Below are positions 1-13,300 of a DNA stretch of 64,000 nucleotides, piece after piece. Numbering within the stretch: position 1 is the stretch's first letter; each line of letters opens with the position of its first letter. The stretch covers positions 5,618,679-5,682,678 of the forward strand of contig NC_081337.1 of the NCBI RefSeq assembly GCF_022539665.2. The letters run 5' to 3'. The stretch is from Daphnia carinata (taxonomy: Eukaryota; Arthropoda; Branchiopoda; Diplostraca; Daphniidae). The notes under the pieces are model-generated. The model searched no databases. It was not told the origin of the DNA and worked only from the letters and a program-made list of their open reading frames with translations. The position numbers were made by a program, and so were the translations under genes.

Positions 1-3000
1 AGGATCACGCATCGTTCACCAGGGCGAGACAATACACAAAGGCAGCACACCAATCGCAGAGAACCAGAAAGCTATAACCATAAAAAAAGGAATAGGGCAA
101 CGAAAATCCCAACGGAATGTTCCTCTGTGCGTCCATACTAGATATAGGCTTGTCGTTAAGGTTGGGCGTCGGCTGACGATCCGTTCAACTGAAATACTTC
201 CACCCTTTTTTTTTTTTTTTTACTCGACTAATCAAATGAATAGAGATGTGATGAAACATGCGAACAGCGGTGGGCGCCAAAAGGGCTGTAAAAAAAAACG
301 GGCATTCAAACCGATTGAAAATCTCGCATCCGTCTGTCTCATTCCCTCCCGTTTTCGTTTAAAAAATAAAGTCAAACGAAATTAACACCGCCGCCGGTTG
401 AAAAGGAAAGAAAAAAAAGGGGGGAGGGGGATCGAAAAAGAGAGTAGTATTATCACCGCCGTGGATACTACTTGCTGACGAATCAGGACCGAATTCGACT
501 GCTACTCGAATCTAACGACGGCTGCGCTTCGCTTCAGATCCGACGGCGACAAGATCATCACGCCTGATTGAATAGCCAAGGGCGACCATCGTCAAAAGAA
601 ATGGCAAAGACGATAAGCAAAAGACGGAGGAGAGAAAAAAAAAAAACAAGCAAAAAAGCTCCGTCCAATTCGTCAGGAGCCAGAGGAAAGAATGGCGGAG
701 ACATGACGGAAGGCCCAACAAAAAAAAAAAAAAAAGAGGGAATGTCTAACGATAAAAAAAGAGATGGAGAAAGGAAGGAAGGTGGGAAGCTTTCCTTTCG
801 TTGCTATGAACGAAAAAGAAGGAAATGATAATAGGAAGACGACGAACGAAGTTGGGTAGAAACACGTGTCACATTGTATTGATTAGATACGCGTACGCAG
901 CTTTCACGTAAAATAGAGTCGATCTCGGGAGTAGTGTGAGCATGTCAACCGAACCCCTTCCATTGTCAACACCTCATCCAACCAGCAAACTGTAAAATCC
1001 TAGGGGCCACCTAATAAATCTGGGTGGCCATTGCAAACACACAGTTGAACTGAGCTGTTCTAGCATCCGATGAAAATGGAGGGAAAGGGCGTCAGCGCGA
1101 AAAGCAAAAGTGTGAAGATGACATCAATCAGCTTTTCCCTGGGCGGGCGAACGTTACTCAGCGTGTGTTGACTTTCAATTAGGCAAGCATGCGCTAATGG
1201 CCCCGATGGCCTTATTATGAGAATCAAACAACAACAACATCTACACGGAGACAGCCAAGTACTTGAAAAGAAATTGGGAAATTCAAAAATGGACAGCCAA
1301 AAAATGGAAAAAGAGTAGACGGTAGCAGAGGATATTACTGACGTTTTTGTTTGGTTCTTTTTTTTCTTCCTCAGTGTGGGAGAGACGAGGAGGATGAGGA
1401 GGAGTAGCAGAACTCACCAAAAGGCACGATTGACTATTGCAGAATTGTTTGAACATGGTCAGCACCATGCGATAAGGTTGTTCACAGACGGACGGAAGCA
1501 CCGCCTGTTTTCACGCTCTTGGTCTCGGCCAGTGTCGGACTCGAATTCGACCAACTCGCACTTGACTGCCCTGTTGGTGACGACGGTCACGATCACAAGC
1601 CGATGGTGACGCACCTATCACTGGAATCACACCAGACCACCACCGAGACGTCGGCAACAACATGATTTGTCTACACGATACCCGCACCATCGGCGGCGTT
1701 TTTGCACGGTCACGTCTATTTATTATTTTAAATTTTTCAAATGGGGTGGATTAAACGTGTTATTTCCGATGCTCACCACCTAAACTGACTAGCAGCACAA
1801 CACACACAGACACACACATCGGATAGTCAGAACGCAACAATGCACCGCAAATCGGTTTGAGACGAATTTCATCCACACGAGGGAAAATGCAAGGAACTGA
1901 GAAACGAGCGAATGTTTTGGTTTCTAAAAAGAACGTGAAATTGGGTTTTGGTGCTGCACCGTTATTTTGGTTATCTGGAGTCTCGTCTGGGTGGGCGTCC
2001 ACGGGTTAACGGCTACCGACCCTACCGCACCAGACTGACCAGCACGTCAACCTCAACTAACTTAGTCGGCATCGTAGCACCCGCTCTTTTTAACAAAACT
2101 GCTGGGAGGGGGGGGGGGAGAGATCCAAGTGTCGACTTGCCCGCTCGTCAACCCTCTCGCCAAATGTTAAGTTGTCTTGTGCCTCTGTGTCCCTCTACTT
2201 CTTCCGTCTAATACACTTTGTATGTGCAGTGTGGTACGAAACGTTGACGCGCAGGTCTCGTTCGCGTACATTTTCGTGAAGCGATTTAATCCCGAACGTC
2301 TAGCTCTCCACGCCATCTAGCCAACAGCCAAGCAACTATTCACGGAGTGGGCCAACTGTTTGACAAGATTCACGCGTAAAAAAAAATTCCAGTGATTTAA
2401 AAAAAAAAAAAGATGAAAGACATTCAATAGTGTACGCAATTGAAAAGACTTTTAAAAAAAGGGGCGAAACTGTTACAACTCACGAAATTGCAAAGCCGGT
2501 CTAAAACTTCAACAACGAGCTATTCAAAGATTTCCGTTTCAGAGTTCCTATCCTTCTTTAGAATAACTTTAGCGGTGATCTGAAAAAGAAGCAGATTTAT
2601 CACATTCACAAGTCCCAAATGGATTGCAAATAAACTTTAGCTCCATCGATTTGCTTTTCCTTTCCTTTCTCCAAATCAAAATTATCGGTAACGATCACTT
2701 CAACTTGGAAAAGAAAATAAAAAACAATGTTATAACCATGTAAAAAGGGGCCCCCGCTGTCGAGAAAAAAACAAACTAAAATAACAGATGCGATAGAAAC
2801 AGGAAAAGGCAAGAAATAAACAACAGAAGCGAATAAGAACGGACAAGAATGGAAGACCCTCTGGATCAATGGACAGGTAAGACGGAAAGGTACGGAATGA
2901 GATATCGATGAGAATTCCATCAAGGGGGAAACCATAAAACGCCATTGGCGATGAAAAACGACGACAAGAAAACGTATTTTTCTATCGGGAAATTAGATTC

Positions 3001-3596
3001 ATGTAATCAAAAAAAGGGAGAGAGAAAAAAGAAAAAAAAAAGAAAAACGCAATCTCGTCCGCAATCCAAGGTTTGTGAATGTTTTCTTCCCTGCCATTGG
3101 TTGACCAAACTTATCGACAGTTGCACAGCACATTAGTCTAAGCCAAACAATCGCCAAGTGACTTAAACTTTTCGCTAGTACGGCCGTTCATTACAGACGG
3201 TAAGCGAATTTCCATATTTGAGGTTAATGGAACCAACCCCCGTTACGATCAATAAGATTTCTCTTAGCTGACCAGAAATGTCGATAAAGAATAGAAGAAA
3301 AAAAAAAACGAGAACTAGAACGACACAGATCATAAAACGCGGACGAAGATAAAAAGAAACATATTGAGCAAGCCGGACGGAACGGACAAGACTGTCGCTG
3401 AAGAAAAAAATGTCCGCCAAAAAGAAGAAGTAGAAAAGCATCGCGAAGTAGGAAATTCCGATAGTTAGTGAAGACGACGATGAAATAATAACTTCAATAA
3501 AAAAATGCAATCGCACACGGGTGCTGATAGGAAAAAATAAGAGAAAAAACTAAAAAAAAAAATAAAAATAAAAATAGAACGTACTGGAAAAACTAC
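1..3596. other. Non-coding tract, probably intron of the gene with the 3597-4901 exon
   Basis: I see no convincing coding exon here. The plus strand is rich in A runs, so the minus strand is T-rich, as expected for the sense strand of an intron leaving the donor at 3596. Open frames are short, lack good splice contexts or consist of Lys/Arg- or Phe-rich low-complexity translation. A G run lies near 2108 and several A or T runs of 9-15 bases occur. Confidence 0.5.
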
Positions 3597-4901
3597 CTGG
3601 CGGAACTGCCGGATGGCGCCATTGATGCGAAGGGTGTCCGCAGCGATGCCGGCGATATCACAGCCTCCCCCGCCGCTGGATCCGCCTGATTCCTTCAACT
3701 GCCGCAACGAGGTGCTCGGGTTGTGGCAGTGATAGCACGACGTTTCCGGCTGTGAATGTTGTCGCAACATTTCACCTCGAAGGCTTGTGCTTCCGGCGGC
3801 CGAGTAACCACTAGTAGCCAACGAAGCGGCCAATTCTGGCACCAGCTGACTGCTGGGCAATCTCAAAGACGATTCCTGCCCGTGGCCGTAAAATGGCGAT
3901 TGGCCTACTCCCGAACGAACCGATTCACGAGACGTGGCTCTCGACAGCGAAAATGAAAACGGCTGATGTTCGCAGACACGGGGCCGAGACGGAATAACAC
4001 CGACTGATGGATGAACCGGATGATAACGCGAAGAGTGATGCACACCCTGTTGATGCTGGTGTAGGTGGCTAGGCGGCCCACCGTGTTGCTGTTGTTGCTG
4101 CGACAGCAACGAGCTGTGATGATGATGGTAATGCGGCGAAAAGGACGACTGCGAGTGATGAGGGCCGTGACGGTTGTATAGCCGAGGACTGGGCTCGCCC
4201 ACGCTTCCACAGGCGCGCTCGTCGCTATTGTCGCGCCGATAATGAAGTTCTATGTCCGGCACTGATCGGTTGGTGCGGGTCGTCTGGCCCCCGCAACCGG
4301 CAATGATCCCGGCCGCAGTGCTGATGATGGCCGAGTCGACCGAGCTCTGCGATGGAGGCGCCGTCCGAACAGCAACATCGCCCAGGCGTTGATTGATGGC
4401 CAACGTGTTGTTGTTGTGGTTCTGGCCGTTGCCTTGGTTCCAGCCATCCGCCAGATTAACGGAATTCTTTCGACTGCGGCACGACGTCTCAGTCGAACTC
4501 CACGGCGATGCGTCCACCAGATCGGGAGCTTGGCGTTGGTCAAACGATGGGGCCGTCAGCAATGGCCGCGCCGCCGCTGTCGGGCCCGACACAGAAGACG
4601 ACACAGACGACGACGACTGGTTCTTATAGGCGCTCTGAAGCGAACGATGGCTAGCCCCCGCCGGCCGCTGCGACGACGGCTCCTCCTCCTCCTCCTCCTC
4701 GTCATCATCTTTGCCGGAGACGGTCGGCTCGAGAAGCACTTCGGGTGGTGACAAGTCCGTGGTCAAAAGGTTGTCAGTCGAGTCCCCCCGGCTTAGACTG
4801 ACAGCTCGTTCCGTTGACAGACTCGCCATATTGTCAAAGCTTTCGTCCTTGTAAATCTTGCATCCAAGGCGGCCCGTACGTTCCAGCCAATTGGGAATAG
4901 G
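3597..4901 (-). CDS. Long internal exon of an unrecognised Ser/His/Gln-rich protein
   Basis: The frame is open for exactly 435 codons between a TAG|CC acceptor at 4903-4902 and a CCAG|GTAGTT donor at 3597/3596, phase 0 at both ends. An ATG at 4829 could start translation, but about 24 residues upstream of it also read as sensible protein (PIPNWLERTGRLGCKIY), so I read this as an internal exon; an in-frame TAG sits at the acceptor itself. The product is mostly disordered: an acidic Glu run near residue 70, many Ser-rich stretches, a His cluster and a five-Gln run near residues 255-275, a Gly-rich patch near 415, and a more ordered end (ADTLRINGAIRQFRQ) at the donor. No signal peptide or membrane segment lies in the exon. 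It looks like a cytoplasmic regulatory region of a larger animal protein. I do not recognise the family. Partner exons would lie to the left of the window for the C-terminus and to the right for the N-terminus. Confidence 0.75.
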
Positions 4902-7900
4902 CTAGACTCCGTCTCCTGATCATCAAAACAAAGAATAATAATACATCAGGGATTTTGTATTTATGATGACGTAAATTTTCAAAACTTGTCTTTTTATAAA
5001 GAAACCCCCCGCCCCCCTAGCCTTCCCAATGACATTGTTGGAAATCTACCCGAATTGTCAAGAGGGTGATGGAAAAAAAGAGCGCCTTTGGGCTCGTGAG
5101 GAGTATACCCTTCGCCGATGTCGTGTGTCCGAGGACATGCGTTGATTGAATCGGAGCGTGGCTTCAGCGAACAATTAGGATGAGTGCCTTTTCAAAAGAT
5201 CGCGAGAGTACGTCCAACCCAAAAGCTGTTCTTTGATTATGGAATCAGCGAGAACCCACGATCCTTCTTTTTTTTTTCCTACCCTGATTACATTTGCAGC
5301 TGTAACTTTTTCTTTCTTTTTTTTTTCTCTTTCTTGTGGCTATCCCTTTCCTCGGAAAATGTGATCAGCGCAACGGGATTGACAACGTGGATGTAAAAAT
5401 AAATAGAGACGCACGAGATCCGCAGGAGGGAAACGGATGGGTTGTGTTTGAAAAGACAAGCCTTTTGTCGACAAGGAAATCAAAACGGGGCCAGACTGAT
5501 ACTGTTGACAATATCGAGTTTCATCTTTACTCAGACGGGCGCAGCTGCAAGTTTTACGCTTCCGACCGAGGATTACCGAATTGTACACAGTCGAGATGGC
5601 GTGCTGTAAAAGCAATGAAGCAAAGGCTGCACGAGGTAAAGCATGGCCAAGTTAGTGCACAAAGTTCACCTTCAGGACTTTGGCAACGAAAATTGCGCAC
5701 ACCACCAACGCATCTCGTGATTTTCTTATAACACAACAAAACTTTTCAAAGGCTACACATGTGAGAGGACATTAACCAGTCAGAATTGAAGATTAGTTCC
5801 GCCCTGGCCTTGACGTCCACCACTTCTGTTTCGCGTCACATCTCTCTTTCTATACGGGCACTGCTCGCGTTCTAATTGGTAAGTCTGCGCTGAAGGCAGT
5901 TCGGCAGGCTACCAATTAGTGCGAAGTGGACTCGGATTCTATTTTGGCTAATCAGGGTTGGATTGAGGCGAAACTAGCAATGAATTTCTCGCTATTCGAG
6001 ACGTGACGCAATGGCTCGGGAGTCGTGTTTTTCGTACAGTCACGGGCGAACGGAGCTCACACACACAACGGAACCGAAAAAAATAAAAAAAATTAGATGA
6101 GATCAACAGCATCACGGTGATAATAATGACAGTCTCATCCCACCCCCTCTTTTTGCCAATGGGCGAATAGTGTACCAATCGGAGTGTTGTTTTGCGACTG
6201 CAGCCGGCACGTTGTCTGTAAAGAGTGCCGGAATATGTAATTGAATCTCACTGTGTGACGTTCGCCTAGCCAAAAAGATAACAAGAAACAAAAGACGATG
6301 ATGAAAAACTACGCATCTATTTTTAGTCGTGGTGATTGTGCATTCACGCAACTTTTACACTCGTGGCTTTTTCCCTTCTTCATTTTTTGTTTTTCAACTC
6401 CGGATACGCCCCTTAATCCAATTAATCCCATAATCCTTGTAACTTTAAAGGGGATTTGAGCTTTGCTAGTCAAACCTTTTCCTTTTTTCGATTCTACAAT
6501 CTTATTGAATACGCAGCGTATGTCAAATGTTAAATCAAAAGAACTTAAACCATCAAGTTTTTGGCTCAAACAACATGAACTGTAACTCAAGCGGATAAAT
6601 CTATTCTGCTATTACATGAAAAAGCAAAACCTCTGCTGACAGGCATCAACCAGAATAATCAAATAATCCATCAAGTTAAGCACAACGTACCCGATGTGCT
6701 AAAGAAAAATCGCGCATAATATCCACGCAGACATAAGATGAAGAGCAATATCAGAATTCACATGATAAACTTTTTCGTACCTCGCGCACGTGATTTTTCT
6801 TTTGACAGTAGGTGATATCTTATCCCCGTCTCAACATATTAAACATCGTTCATCATAAAAAAAAAAAAAGAACCCCAGTGTTGCGGTTCTTGCAATCTAG
6901 GGCGCGCGTCAAACGATGCACGAATGATGAACGTAAAAGCATAGTGGAAAATGAGAATTTTTGTTGACCCACAGAAGAAAATTTTCAAAGCAGAGGCATG
7001 TGTTCTCATTACAAAATGATGCACACGCATACCGAGTAGGACGGCATCCGTGTGCGAGGAGATATAAATGGGAATCTCAACTTGTATAGGTAGTGCCGTT
7101 GCCAAGCTTTTAAAGTGCGTGTCGCAGCATAAGAATAACTCTTGAAATTCTTGTCATTTAGCACGTGGCATTCATAACTACTAATGAGGGGCAAACATCA
7201 ACGTATTCGATGCATAATGGATGGGGGTCGAAGAATACTTCCCTCTCAAAACTTGATTTCGGAGAAAATTTATTTTCTTGTTATCACTTTTTTCTGTTGG
7301 ATACGGAGCGAGAGTTAATCAGATTGGTAGGAAATGTCGTTTGCTATCCGATTTTCAAGTCTATTACGAAAGCAAAAGACGTGAATAAACGACGAATACC
7401 TAGAAAAAGTATGCATACTAGCACGGTTTATTCTTTTGGCTATCGCAATTTCACGTAAAGATTTCAACTACAATGCATTGCCAACGACACGTTATTAGAT
7501 TGGATTTTTCCGCTAAAAAAAAATGGGGATTTAAAAAGTATTCAACACTGAGCCCAAACTCAGAGAAATCGATAGCGAAAACGGGAAGATTTTTTCGGCC
7601 CTTACAAGTTTGCGAAAAAGGATCAGTTTGATGTCGCTAGAAGCCTAAAATTTATCATCGAGTTTGCGACACAATGACAAATCCTGAATAGGCTAGACAC
7701 AATTTCATTTCCAACTATTTTCTTTTTTTTTTTTCTAGCCCCTAGTAAACGAAGCGTGAAAAGCAACAGCCAAGAGAAAGACGAAGCGATAGGATGGCGT
7801 AAATTTATGTCAAGCTCGCATGCGAGTATCGGACGGGCACTATGCCGGCGGATGGCCTACGCGCGGTAGATGCGACTGAAGACGGGGGGGCTGTAAGTCA

Positions 7901-10900
7901 ACCGCCTCTGTCTTATCTAGTACGTCTCGCTCTATTTCAAACATTCTAAAAATGGAAATAAATTCCAACCCATTGAAAAATACTAGAATAGAAACAGACC
8001 AGAAGAGGAAACAAAACAAATGCTAATTTAGACTTGGAAAACAAAAGTTGTACAACGCAGGATGTTGTAAACATAACAATAAAAGAAAATGGAACATTAA
8101 CAACAAAAAAACGAGGATGAAGAAATTATTTTTTTTTTTAAAGATCCGGGACAAGGGATAGTTTTCGTCTGAACCAGTAAAAATGGACCTATAATACGCA
8201 AAAAAAAAAAAACGAGCTGCTGTTTGGCTGGAAATAATTATAGCCAGCTTACTTTTTGTTGGCATCTTCAAGAGAGCTCCTCCTGTACAGACTTTCACGG
8301 GACACGAAATCTTTTCAGAGCTCACGGGTAATACTCGGCTTTCGTGCAAGTTGTAAGAAAACGAACGAGGGATCGGATTTTCGGGCAAGGCTTTTCTTCA
8401 GGTTCCACGAAAAGTCACTGGCACGCATGTAGATTCATCGAGCAAACAGCCTACCGATCTTAAAAATGGGTGTTCATGATTTATTCTCTATTTCCATGTC
8501 TTCATCCTCCAGTTAGTTTTTATGGATCGAGTGATCACGATGACACGCACTGAGCCAAATAGCATTAAGAGGACGCGTGAAATTCGATGAATCACCCGGA
8601 CAACGTTTCAAAGGATATTCAAATAAAGTATTCATCACAACGACGCGTAAAGGGCAAAAACAATGGATGCGTGAAAACAAAAAATAATTTGAAAAAAAAA
8701 AAAATGAACGCATCGCTTCCCATTTGTAAAGAATGCAAAATTTTTAATGCAATGAATACGACTCTCATTAATATCTATGAAACTTTCGATCCGGAAAATC
8801 CAACTCCCCCAGATTCTAAAGTTGTTCATCAATCGATAAGAGTTTTCATTTGAATCTTTTTTCACGCGTCTATAAATGCTCGGCATTTAAGGGGCGCTAT
8901 CCGCACATTTACGATAGACATTAAGTAAAATGAACTTAGACAAAAGGTTATTTTTTTTTAAGTCAACAATCAAAGAACGACCGGGTAAGAACCACATCCA
9001 TTACCGGTAGCTTCTTCCACCCGATTTCCATTTTTGATTGCCCAATTTCACCAAGGTAAAAATCTTGTTCTGGAAGATAGATCAAAGAGAAGTCGAGCGA
9101 GAAAGACAAGCCTCAACGGCCCAACCAAAGGCCGCGCATGAATTCATAATACGACGAACCGCACTGATCAGTAAGGATGACTGGAGATCAAGGTAGAAAC
9201 TGCTTCAAGAGGCACGGCCCTAAAGATCATCTGTGATACGTTTGGGAGTTTCTCGATGCGAGTTATGGCGCATCGGCTGATTACGGTGGTTAGACGAAGA
9301 GGTACGAGAGTTAAGGGCTTGTCCTTTATCCATTCGGGCATCATGCTCGTTCCACTTGTTGAATTCAAAGTGCGTGGAATTGCACACTAGCCGAGGGGGG
9401 GCCCTTAATTAGAAAACGGATCGCTCCCGGCTTTTCTTCACGCACTCTATAACATTCCGCAAAATAAGCCGGAATAAATCCTTGCGTCCTTCACGGTATA
9501 TTATTAGGTATAGCCTCGACGAACCTGCCCCCCCCCCCTTACCGCATTTCGAACAAAGTAATCTCAAGAAAATTCCGCACGGAGGGCGCTACGCCAATGA
9601 CCGAACGATAGCAACGGCTCCCGCAAGATCTTGTTCCGTAGAGACTGCACAAAGATGGAACTGAACGATTCGGACTTGAGTGTCATTAACTGTGGGGCTC
9701 GATCTGGGAACTAAAAGGCACGAACGCGAAGGGAAAACTGTGTTTAAATTCTACCTCTTGTAGTGGCACTCGTAGAGTTAAAAGAAAAAAGACAATGAAA
9801 TCAAAAACTCGGCTATAAAAAGTAGTGTATGATATACACGTCCTATCAGCAAAAGAAAAAGGCCATCTTCCAAAGAACACTCCGGAGAGGCAATCGTTGA
9901 CAACAGCCATCTTTTTTTCCCCAGCCATCTAGACTCTGTTACTACAGCACAAACTTGAATGTACTGCATATCTTTCAAGTATTCATTTATTAATAAGAAA
10001 AGAGGAAGAAATGTCAAAAGGGAAAATAAATAATAAAAAAAAGAACACAAAAAGCTGTTTAACCACATGTGGAGGGGCAACGGCCGGAAATCCGCAATCC
10101 GGCGAATAACGACATAGCGAGGTTGACAAAAATCTACGCTCTTTTGCTCAAACCAGTTTTTCTTTTTTTACTGGGATAAGAACAATGTAAGCAGAATGGC
10201 AAAGGAAATTGAAGCGCTTTCCGGTGTTTTGCCTATCTTGTTTTTTTTTTGTTTTTTTTAACGTAACGGGTAGCTTAATACACGTGTATAAAACCTATGC
10301 GTTTGGGTTAAACGTTCGCTGCAGCGTTTGATAAGGGTAAGGAGTCCCTGTCGCAATGGAGTTAAGCTTAGTGTCTGCGTTTGTTTTTAATTATGATTCG
10401 GTAGCAACGCTGAGAAAATGAGCTGGAAATGAGTTAGGAAAATAGAAAGGGGGAAGAAATCTTGACTAAAACAGTCTGTCTACGTGACGGTTGTCAAGAT
10501 AGTCCTTCCACTTGACTGTAACGAATTCTTTTCATCCGCATCTCAAAACTGTGTTTCGCTATTCATTAACGTGCACACATCAACCCTTTTCATGCACATC
10601 TTCCTTATTTCGAGTCGTCATCTTGACATTTTCTTCTTCCTTTCTTTGCCACTTTGAAAAAACAAGGTTCCCTTTTTCCTCATCCTATTGATTCTGTTTT
10701 CTATTTTGTTCTTCATCGCTAGTTGGCTATTCTCTTGATCGAATAACAAGACCCCTTGCTCACGTTGTGCACCTCTTCTATCTCGATCACGTCGTTTCCC
10801 CTTATAACTGTTCGATCGTATTCTGGTAGGCCTTGGCCAAAGGATTACCGGGAAGACTCATCTAGACGTTGTACGAGTTTGCACGACAGCGAAGGTTAAC

Positions 10901-13284
10901 AAGAAATACAATACAGGATAGGAAGTGGCGCGTACCGAATGCGTGTTAGCTAAAGAAACCAAGCTGATCGATAAATCAATGAACATCATTGTCTACACAA
11001 CTAACAACGATTTACAAATATTTGAAACAATTTATGCCACCTACAGCCTAAACGCACACAACATGAAAAAAAGGAGATCTGAATGTGAAAGAGAGAAACA
11101 TCTTCCGCATTGCCAATCCCCCCAACCGGTGAGATGATTAGATCGATAATGGTTGCTAGATTGACGTCTAACGCGTACACAATGTCCTTATTGACGCATC
11201 GTCACAAATGCGAGCATGGCATACGGACCAATAATCACCAACAATGAAAGAAACAAATCACGTACGGTTTGTGCGGAAGACAAAAAAAAAAGAACCAGGT
11301 GTTAACTGTTACACTTTGTGTGTCTGCCAACTCGACATTTAACACGTCCCTACGTCAAGTGAGACTAATGACATCATTAAGGATGGAAGTTGACGGGCCT
11401 GAAAGTTCGTCTCTTCTGGAAAAGAAAAGTTTCTTCTTTGTTTCTGATCTATGCAATATAAATAGTTGGCATCGTCAAACTAACATCGCTTGGTTCTTAA
11501 TCAAGAGTCTCCCTTCTTTTACTCGGATCCTCATTAATTAGTCGTCAGTCAGTTTTGGGGGCGAAGGCGCAATGGCTCACCGTCAAAAACAGCTCACAAG
11601 CAACGAATTTCTGTTGATGACACACGTCATCATCATCTATTTATGCATCGCATGGTAACAATAGAGTCCATACCGTCGGTATGCTCGTGCAATATGATGA
11701 CTGACGGTGTACGAGGCGATCTCGAAAAAAAGGAAATAGAGTTCTGTGACGTTGCACGAACTTTGTGCTCCATAGTTGCTAGACGACCGTCTAGGCCTAC
11801 TTGGCAATTCAGTAAGATCTTTTATTATACCGCTAGGTGGGGCCTACCCCCACCGGGCAGAATCCAATCACGTACGATTTTTTTTTTCAAATCACGCTCT
11901 TGTGTATAGACAGAAAAGCTGAAGGACGGCAACCAAAAGGCAGGGAATAACGAAAAGAAAGGAGGATTAGAAGAAATGCAATGATTGGAAGGCGAGGTCT
12001 AAAGCAAACATTTAAATTTCCTCCTCTTCAACGTAGTAAAAAAAAGAAAATCTATAGAAATGCGCCCCTCCCAGAAAAAAAGGAAGCACACGGTCAGATT
12101 GCTACGGAAACGATCCCGATGTGGTACCTTTTACCTCTTCCTTTTTTTTCCCCCACAACATTGTAAAAGTCCATCGAGGTTTGGTCGATTTCTTTTGTTC
12201 CATCAGACGATTAAAAGAAAAAGGCCGAAAAAAAAAGGAAAAAATGTTCGTTTGAAAAACCTCGAACGTATCAAAATTGATGACATGAGCGTACGACGTA
12301 GGTTGCGCCACGCCAGACAGGCGGAGTAGTTAAGTACACAACGTAAAAAGTGACTTTTTATGATGAGGCATCCGGCAGATGGATAGCGTGCTAGTCGAGT
12401 GCGGTTAGATTAAATCGATTGGGATGATCTGCATGTCTACATGCCAGACCACCCAAAAACAAAAGGGGGAGCTCTTGTTTTATGAAACAAAATTTCAAAC
12501 TTCTTATCTGAACAGCTATCCAACTACTCCTGACTGCAAGTCGTGCAATATATGCCTTCCAGAAACCCGCAACAACAATGAGTTAGGAAAAGTTGCATCA
12601 GCAAACAAAAACAAATGACAATCGAACAAGGTTGTTTGTCACGGAACCAGCCGACATAATAACGGAATGGCACACGGGCATCCAAGTTAATTCAATCATA
12701 GGAAGCCGTACAGGCTGGAAAAAAACAAGTTTCAAATCATCGGGTACGAGTGGCAATCTTCAAAAACAGGTGACATCGAACATTTGAGTCCGTTTGAAAT
12801 ATTGCAATGAAGTTATTGTTCAGTAAAGGCAAGCGAACATGAACCATAGGGTCATTCACTTAATGGCTTCAAATAAAAGAGGGTCACGCCTTCGTTCAAG
12901 TTAGGCGTCGTCTCTCTTTATTTTGGAAAAGAAGGGCGGGGTCGATCATTGCCTAACCATTATAGCACATCGATGCTAGTCTATTGAAATTTTGCCAACC
13001 AAACAACAAACAAGAAAAAAAAAAGGGAAATGTAGCCATTCTTTCTAGCGTCCCAAGCGACCGCTCGATTTAAAGATGAGGGCGCCATCACATCCATATG
13101 AAAGAGCATCGCAACCGGGGAAAGCACACAAGGTGATAAAGAAAAAGCGAGGGGGGAAAAAGAAAAATGAACGAAAATGGGACTTAAGATACGGACGACT
13201 GTGGTGAACGCCCGGCTGTTTCATAAAGTCGGCCAGAGAGTGCATGCCATCGTAAATCATCTCTTTCAATCTTCCGCCTTAGTT

Positions 13285-13300
13285 TATATATATATATATA
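13285..13300. repeat. (TA)8 microsatellite
   Basis: Eight uninterrupted TA units, followed about 45 bases later by a run of 22 A (13345-13366). Non-coding; likely length-polymorphic. Confidence 0.9.

Noticed and set aside
1376-1609. Overlapping plus (1376-1609) and minus (1283-1501) frames with a GTGAGT donor at about 1412
   Set aside because: The minus candidate exon lacks a pyrimidine tract at its acceptor and neither frame has a recognised product.
5000-5185. About 60 open codons on the minus strand just upstream of the 3597-4901 exon (CSLKPRSDSINACPRTHD region)
   Set aside because: No convincing acceptor or donor in the right phase; could be an exon but the evidence is too thin.
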